NCBI RefSeq assembly: GCF_018476905.1
Contig: NZ_JAHCVK010000001.1
Location: forward strand, 868,001-932,000
From: Geomobilimonas luticola
GTDB lineage: Bacteria; Desulfobacterota; Desulfuromonadia; Geobacterales; Geobacteraceae
DNA: 64,000 nt
Reading direction: 5' to 3'
Shown: positions 60,788 through 64,000 of the stretch, piece by piece
How positions within the stretch are numbered: the stretch's first letter is position 1
Layout: each line of letters starts with the position of its first letter
Translations under genes and position numbers: made by a program
The notes under the pieces: generated by a model
Databases searched by the model: none
Seen by the model: the letters and a program-made list of their open reading frames with translations, nothing else
Told to the model about the DNA's origin: nothing

Positions 60788-63493
60788 ATGCTAACCAGAT
60801 TGTACACCATGCTCGTAATCGCTGTCATCATGCCGGCTGTTCTGGTTATATCGCTGACCAGCACGTCTTCTGCCGCCACGGTGCCTGTTGTAACCGTGTT
60901 GAGTCCTGTCACGCGAAACGTCAGTTCACCGGTCAGGATTGTGCTGGATCAGCAGGGGAATTACTATGTGACCGATCCCCGTGCCGGTGGTGTGTCGAAA
61001 TTCAACACCTATGGCCGACTGATGAAGAGCATTCCGACCCCGCTGCCGCCCCTCGGTGTCGCGCTGAACGACCAGGGGAACCTGGTGGTGACCCAGGGGA
61101 GTTACGTGGTGGTCCTGGACCAGAACGGCGCAGAGCTGGGACGGCTCGGTTCGGGTGCCGGACAGTTCAAGAAGGCAAACGGCATTGCCATCGACGGAAA
61201 TGGCTACATATATGTCGTGGACAGTCTCGATGATAATGTCAAGGTGTTCACGGGTGACGGGCAGTATGTCAAGGCTATTGGCTCCACCGGGACTGCTGTC
61301 GGGCAGTTCACCATGCCTACCGCCATCGCCTACGAAAAAAAGGCCAACCAGATCGTCGTGACCGATACACTCAACGGGCGGGTGCAGTTTTTCAATGCAT
61401 CGACCCATGTTGCGGAGAAAAGCATCGGCAAGCTGGGGGCCAATGCCCTGCAGTTCAGCTCACCCCAGGGGATTTCGTTTGAGTATGACGCAACCGGCAC
61501 TGCGAGCAGGATGTACGTGGTCGATACCTTCCAGAGCACCGTACAGGTGATCGACCCGGCGGGGGCAGGGACGTTTCTCGCCTTCATCAGTTCCTTTGGC
61601 ACCGCTAACGGCCAGCTGGTCGTACCCGGGGATGTCGCCTACGATCCGCTCAACAAACGCCTTATCGTCACCAATGGTTACGGTTATCTGACCATGTTCG
61701 GCATAGATGGCGGAACCAATCCTGCCAAGACCACCCCGCCTGTCCTTGCCATCGATCCGGTGGCTGCCAACGTCAGCACGTCGAACATAACTATCAGCGG
61801 CACCGTCGAGGCCAGCAGCACCGTTGCCGTCGCGACCGGCAGCACCGCCGTGGCCTCCGCGGTTGCCTACACCTCCGCAACGACCTGGACATGCGACATC
61901 ACCGGGCTTCTTCCCGGCAGCAACGTCATTACCGTTACCGCTACCGACGGGGCAGGAAATACGGCCAGCCAGACGGCAACGGTCGTCTATACCCTTCCCG
62001 CACCCTCGCTGACCTTGAACGCAGGGCTGCCTACTCTTGTCAGGGACGCAAGTCTGACCATGTCGGGTTCGGTCGAGGCGGATGCGACCGTAACGGTCAG
62101 CAACACCACCACCGGCACGACTGAAGCTGCCACAATTGCCGGTACTGCCTGGAGCTACACGGCAACCCTGGCTGCCGGGGTGAACAATATCACGGTTACC
62201 GCCCAGAAGCCGGGTAGCAGCCCTGCCGTTATCAGCACCAGCGTGACGCTCGACGCGGTCGCACCGGTACTTGCGGTTTCCGCCCTTCCCACCGGCAGCT
62301 ATACCAGCACACAGACCCAGAACATAAGCGGCACAGTGAGCGACGCGAACCTGGACAGTGTCACCGTTAACGGCCAGCCGGTCGTCGTGACCAACGGCAC
62401 CTTCAGCACGTCGGTGACCCTTGTCACGGGCGCCAACACGGTGAACGTCGCCGCCAGCGACCTGCTCGGCAACACGAGTTCCGACACCAGGACGATCTAC
62501 TTCGATGCGGCGACGCCGGTCATCATCGTCGCGTCCCCCGCCGACAACGCCATGACCAACGCGACGACACTCACCGTCAGCGGCAGCGTGGACAAGGCCG
62601 CGACCGTGACCGTCGCCGGCAAGGCCGCCAAGGTGGACGGCAGCAACAACTGGACCGCCAATCTCGAACTGCTGGCCGGACAGAACACCATCACCATCAC
62701 GGCAGTGGACCTGTACGGCAATACGTCGACCCTGAAGCGAACCGTGACGCTTGACGCGGCAAACCCCGTACTGGCAATCACGTCGCCGTCGCAGGACCTT
62801 ACTACCAAGAAGCCCAACGTCGTCCTTGCCGGTACCGTCAGCGATTCCAGCGAGGTTGCCCTGTCCAGCTCGGTGAACGGTGTCATAACCCCGCTTGTTG
62901 CCGTGGCTGGTACCTATTCGTTCAACGTGGATTTCACGGCGGAAGGGACGTACCCGGTCCAGGTCATCGCGACCGATGCGGCGGGCAACTCGACAACAAC
63001 GACCAGGACCATTACCTACGACAAGACTCCGCCGAAACTGACCGTCAACAAGAGCAGTGCCTACCAGCCTGCCAGGTTGAGCGGCACGGTCGAACCGGAT
63101 GCGACCGTGCAGGTTAAAGAGGGGGAGGTTGTTCTTGCCACTGCCGCAATCAGCGATGCTGCGTGGAGTGTCGACCTCGGTACCGCCACCTATGATCCCG
63201 CCGCCCTCAGGATCTTCGCATACGACGCCGCCGGCAACAGCACTGCCCTGGGACTGACCTACCAGTTCCCGGACGGCGACGTGGACGGCAACGGGACGGT
63301 CACCATGGCCGATGCCCTTACGTCCATCCGGCTTGTGGTCAATAACGGAACGCCGACAGCCGCACAGCTTGCCCATGGCGACATCGGCCCGCTGGTCAAC
63401 GGCAAGCCCAATCCTAACGGAACCATCGACCTGGTCGATGCGCTGCTCATACTGAGAAAAGCGGTGGGCCTGAAGAGCTGGGACCTGCCGTAA
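60788..63493 (+). CDS. Large secreted NHL-repeat / Ig-like protein with dockerin-like C-terminus
   Basis: A 901-residue protein with signal MLTRLYTMLVIAVIMP...SSAA. Residues about 35-315: six NHL-type blades (e.g. ANGIAIDGNGYIYVVDSLD, PTAIAYEKKANQIVVTDT). Residues about 320-825: at least five Ig-like domains with VSGTV/ISGTV starts and ATDAAGNSTTTTRTI, AVDLYGNTS endings. Residues about 830-895: two dockerin-type Ca-binding repeats (GDVDGNGTVTMADALTSIRL and NPNGTIDLVDALLILRKAVG). It should act outside the cell as an adhesin or scaffold. It sits between two cytochrome genes. Confidence 0.87.
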   Translation: MLTRLYTMLVIAVIMPAVLVISLTSTSSAATVPVVTVLSPVTRNVSSPVRIVLDQQGNYYVTDPRAGGVSKFNTYGRLMKSIPTPLPPLGVALNDQGNLVVTQGSYVVVLDQNGAELGRLGSGAGQFKKANGIAIDGNGYIYVVDSLDDNVKVFTGDGQYVKAIGSTGTAVGQFTMPTAIAYEKKANQIVVTDTLNGRVQFFNASTHVAEKSIGKLGANALQFSSPQGISFEYDATGTASRMYVVDTFQSTVQVIDPAGAGTFLAFISSFGTANGQLVVPGDVAYDPLNKRLIVTNGYGYLTMFGIDGGTNPAKTTPPVLAIDPVAANVSTSNITISGTVEASSTVAVATGSTAVASAVAYTSATTWTCDITGLLPGSNVITVTATDGAGNTASQTATVVYTLPAPSLTLNAGLPTLVRDASLTMSGSVEADATVTVSNTTTGTTEAATIAGTAWSYTATLAAGVNNITVTAQKPGSSPAVISTSVTLDAVAPVLAVSALPTGSYTSTQTQNISGTVSDANLDSVTVNGQPVVVTNGTFSTSVTLVTGANTVNVAASDLLGNTSSDTRTIYFDAATPVIIVASPADNAMTNATTLTVSGSVDKAATVTVAGKAAKVDGSNNWTANLELLAGQNTITITAVDLYGNTSTLKRTVTLDAANPVLAITSPSQDLTTKKPNVVLAGTVSDSSEVALSSSVNGVITPLVAVAGTYSFNVDFTAEGTYPVQVIATDAAGNSTTTTRTITYDKTPPKLTVNKSSAYQPARLSGTVEPDATVQVKEGEVVLATAAISDAAWSVDLGTATYDPAALRIFAYDAAGNSTALGLTYQFPDGDVDGNGTVTMADALTSIRLVVNNGTPTAAQLAHGDIGPLVNGKPNPNGTIDLVDALLILRKAVGLKSWDLP

Positions 63494-63563
63494 GCGGTAG
63501 CACAGGTGACGCAGGATGCTGAGTACAACGTTTAATTTCATAAAGCTTTTCGGGAGCGCAACC

Positions 63564-64000
63564 ATGAAAAGACGATTTGCATACACTCTGGGGGCCGTGG
63601 CGCTTGTTCTGCTGACGACGACCGCGGCACTGGCCATAGACGCACCGCACAATTATAACTGTACGGTCTGTCACGTCACCCACCGGACCCTGGGGCTCAA
63701 TAACACGGTCAACATCTGTCTCGCCTGCCATGCGTCTCCCTCGACCACCACGCACAACTTCAGACCGATGGACCAGGCGAATCCCTTCGGGACCGTGTCG
63801 CTGGGGAGTTACACGTCTTCCACCAAGGGGCGGCAGACCTCCCACAACTGGAATGCTCCCGACACTCTCCCCGCCGCCGCGGCGACCCCGCCGGCAACAT
63901 TGGCCATGAATACGCCGTCTTCCATCACGAAGACCGTGACATGCGCCCGTTGCCACTCGATCCACGTCGGGTATGCCGATTACACCGGGACCAATCCCAA
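63564..64000 (+). CDS. Secreted multiheme cytochrome, N-terminal part
   Basis: The gene runs off the window. Signal peptide MKRRFAYTLGAVALVLLTTT...ALA is followed by heme c motifs CTVCH, CLACH and CARCH within 136 residues, more probably following. GGGAG lies 8 bp before the ATG. It starts 70 bp after the NHL/Ig protein and is probably in the same transcript. CTVCHVTHRT and HSIHVGYAD are typical of doubled CxxCH cytochromes. Confidence 0.85.
   Translation, partial: MKRRFAYTLGAVALVLLTTTAALAIDAPHNYNCTVCHVTHRTLGLNNTVNICLACHASPSTTTHNFRPMDQANPFGTVSLGSYTSSTKGRQTSHNWNAPDTLPAAAATPPATLAMNTPSSITKTVTCARCHSIHVGYADYTGTNP

Overview
The window is high-GC chromosomal DNA that looks like a member of the Geobacteraceae (Desulfuromonadia). 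This rests on gene content, not on a database search: c-type cytochromes with several CxxCH motifs, a heme-motif sensor kinase paired with a sigma54 activator, split glycine decarboxylase (gcvPA/gcvPB), split transketolase, a short transaldolase, a B12-dependent methionine synthase without a reactivation domain, a bifunctional homocysteine methyltransferase/MTHFR, an HgdB/HgdC-type dehydratase pair, and several dispersed palindromic repeats. No rRNA, tRNA, CRISPR array or complete insertion sequence was found.

Layout. 1-4.1 kb: 3' end of a cobD-like gene, then a zinc uptake operon (Zur-like regulator, znuA, znuC, znuB) and nikR. 4.2-9.1 kb, minus strand: Hcy methyltransferase/MTHFR with a lipoprotein, a hypothetical protein, a VWA-type protein and a secreted intradiol-dioxygenase-like protein. 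9.2-16.4 kb: sorbosone-dehydrogenase-like protein, glpK-glpD-membrane protein operon, RNase Z-like, TPR, YjbQ and PilZ proteins. 16.6-19.3 kb, minus strand: an aminotransferase preceded by what looks like an alanine attenuator, then SH3-like and WbuC-like genes. 19.3-25.3 kb is an accessory stretch: tandem repeats, a MntA/HepT-like module, BrnT/BrnA, an orphan NTF2-type immunity protein, an AT-rich unknown gene and a truncated GDSL hydrolase. 25.7-33.7 kb: thiolase-like gene, then gcvT-gcvH-gcvPA-gcvPB-lipM-lipA, which makes and lipoylates the glycine cleavage system. 33.7-45.4 kb: mixed housekeeping genes (M23 peptidase, carotenoid oxygenase, MoxR ATPase, folK, transaldolase, DedA, CBS-type pyrophosphatase, NCS2 permease). 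45.7-49.2 kb: small proteins, a diheme membrane cytochrome and the HgdB/HgdC-like operon. 49.4-56.4 kb: murI, a GerMN protein, metH, a split transketolase and a pseudopilin-like protein. 56.4-64 kb: sensor kinase with a CxxCH motif, NtrC-type regulator, then a cytochrome, an NHL/Ig/dockerin-like secreted protein and the start of another cytochrome. The two gaps before the cytochrome and the NHL gene each carry a -24/-12 sigma54 promoter.

Two things stand out. First, 18.0-18.16 kb on the minus strand encodes a 23-30 residue peptide that is about half alanine, overlapping a putative antiterminator and followed by a GC-rich terminator with a T-tract, directly upstream of an aminotransferase. Its form is that of a ribosome-mediated attenuator specific for alanine. 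Second, the 56.4-64 kb block reads as a self-contained redox-sensing and electron-transfer locus. At least five families of palindromic repeats are also scattered through the window, including one nested inside another.
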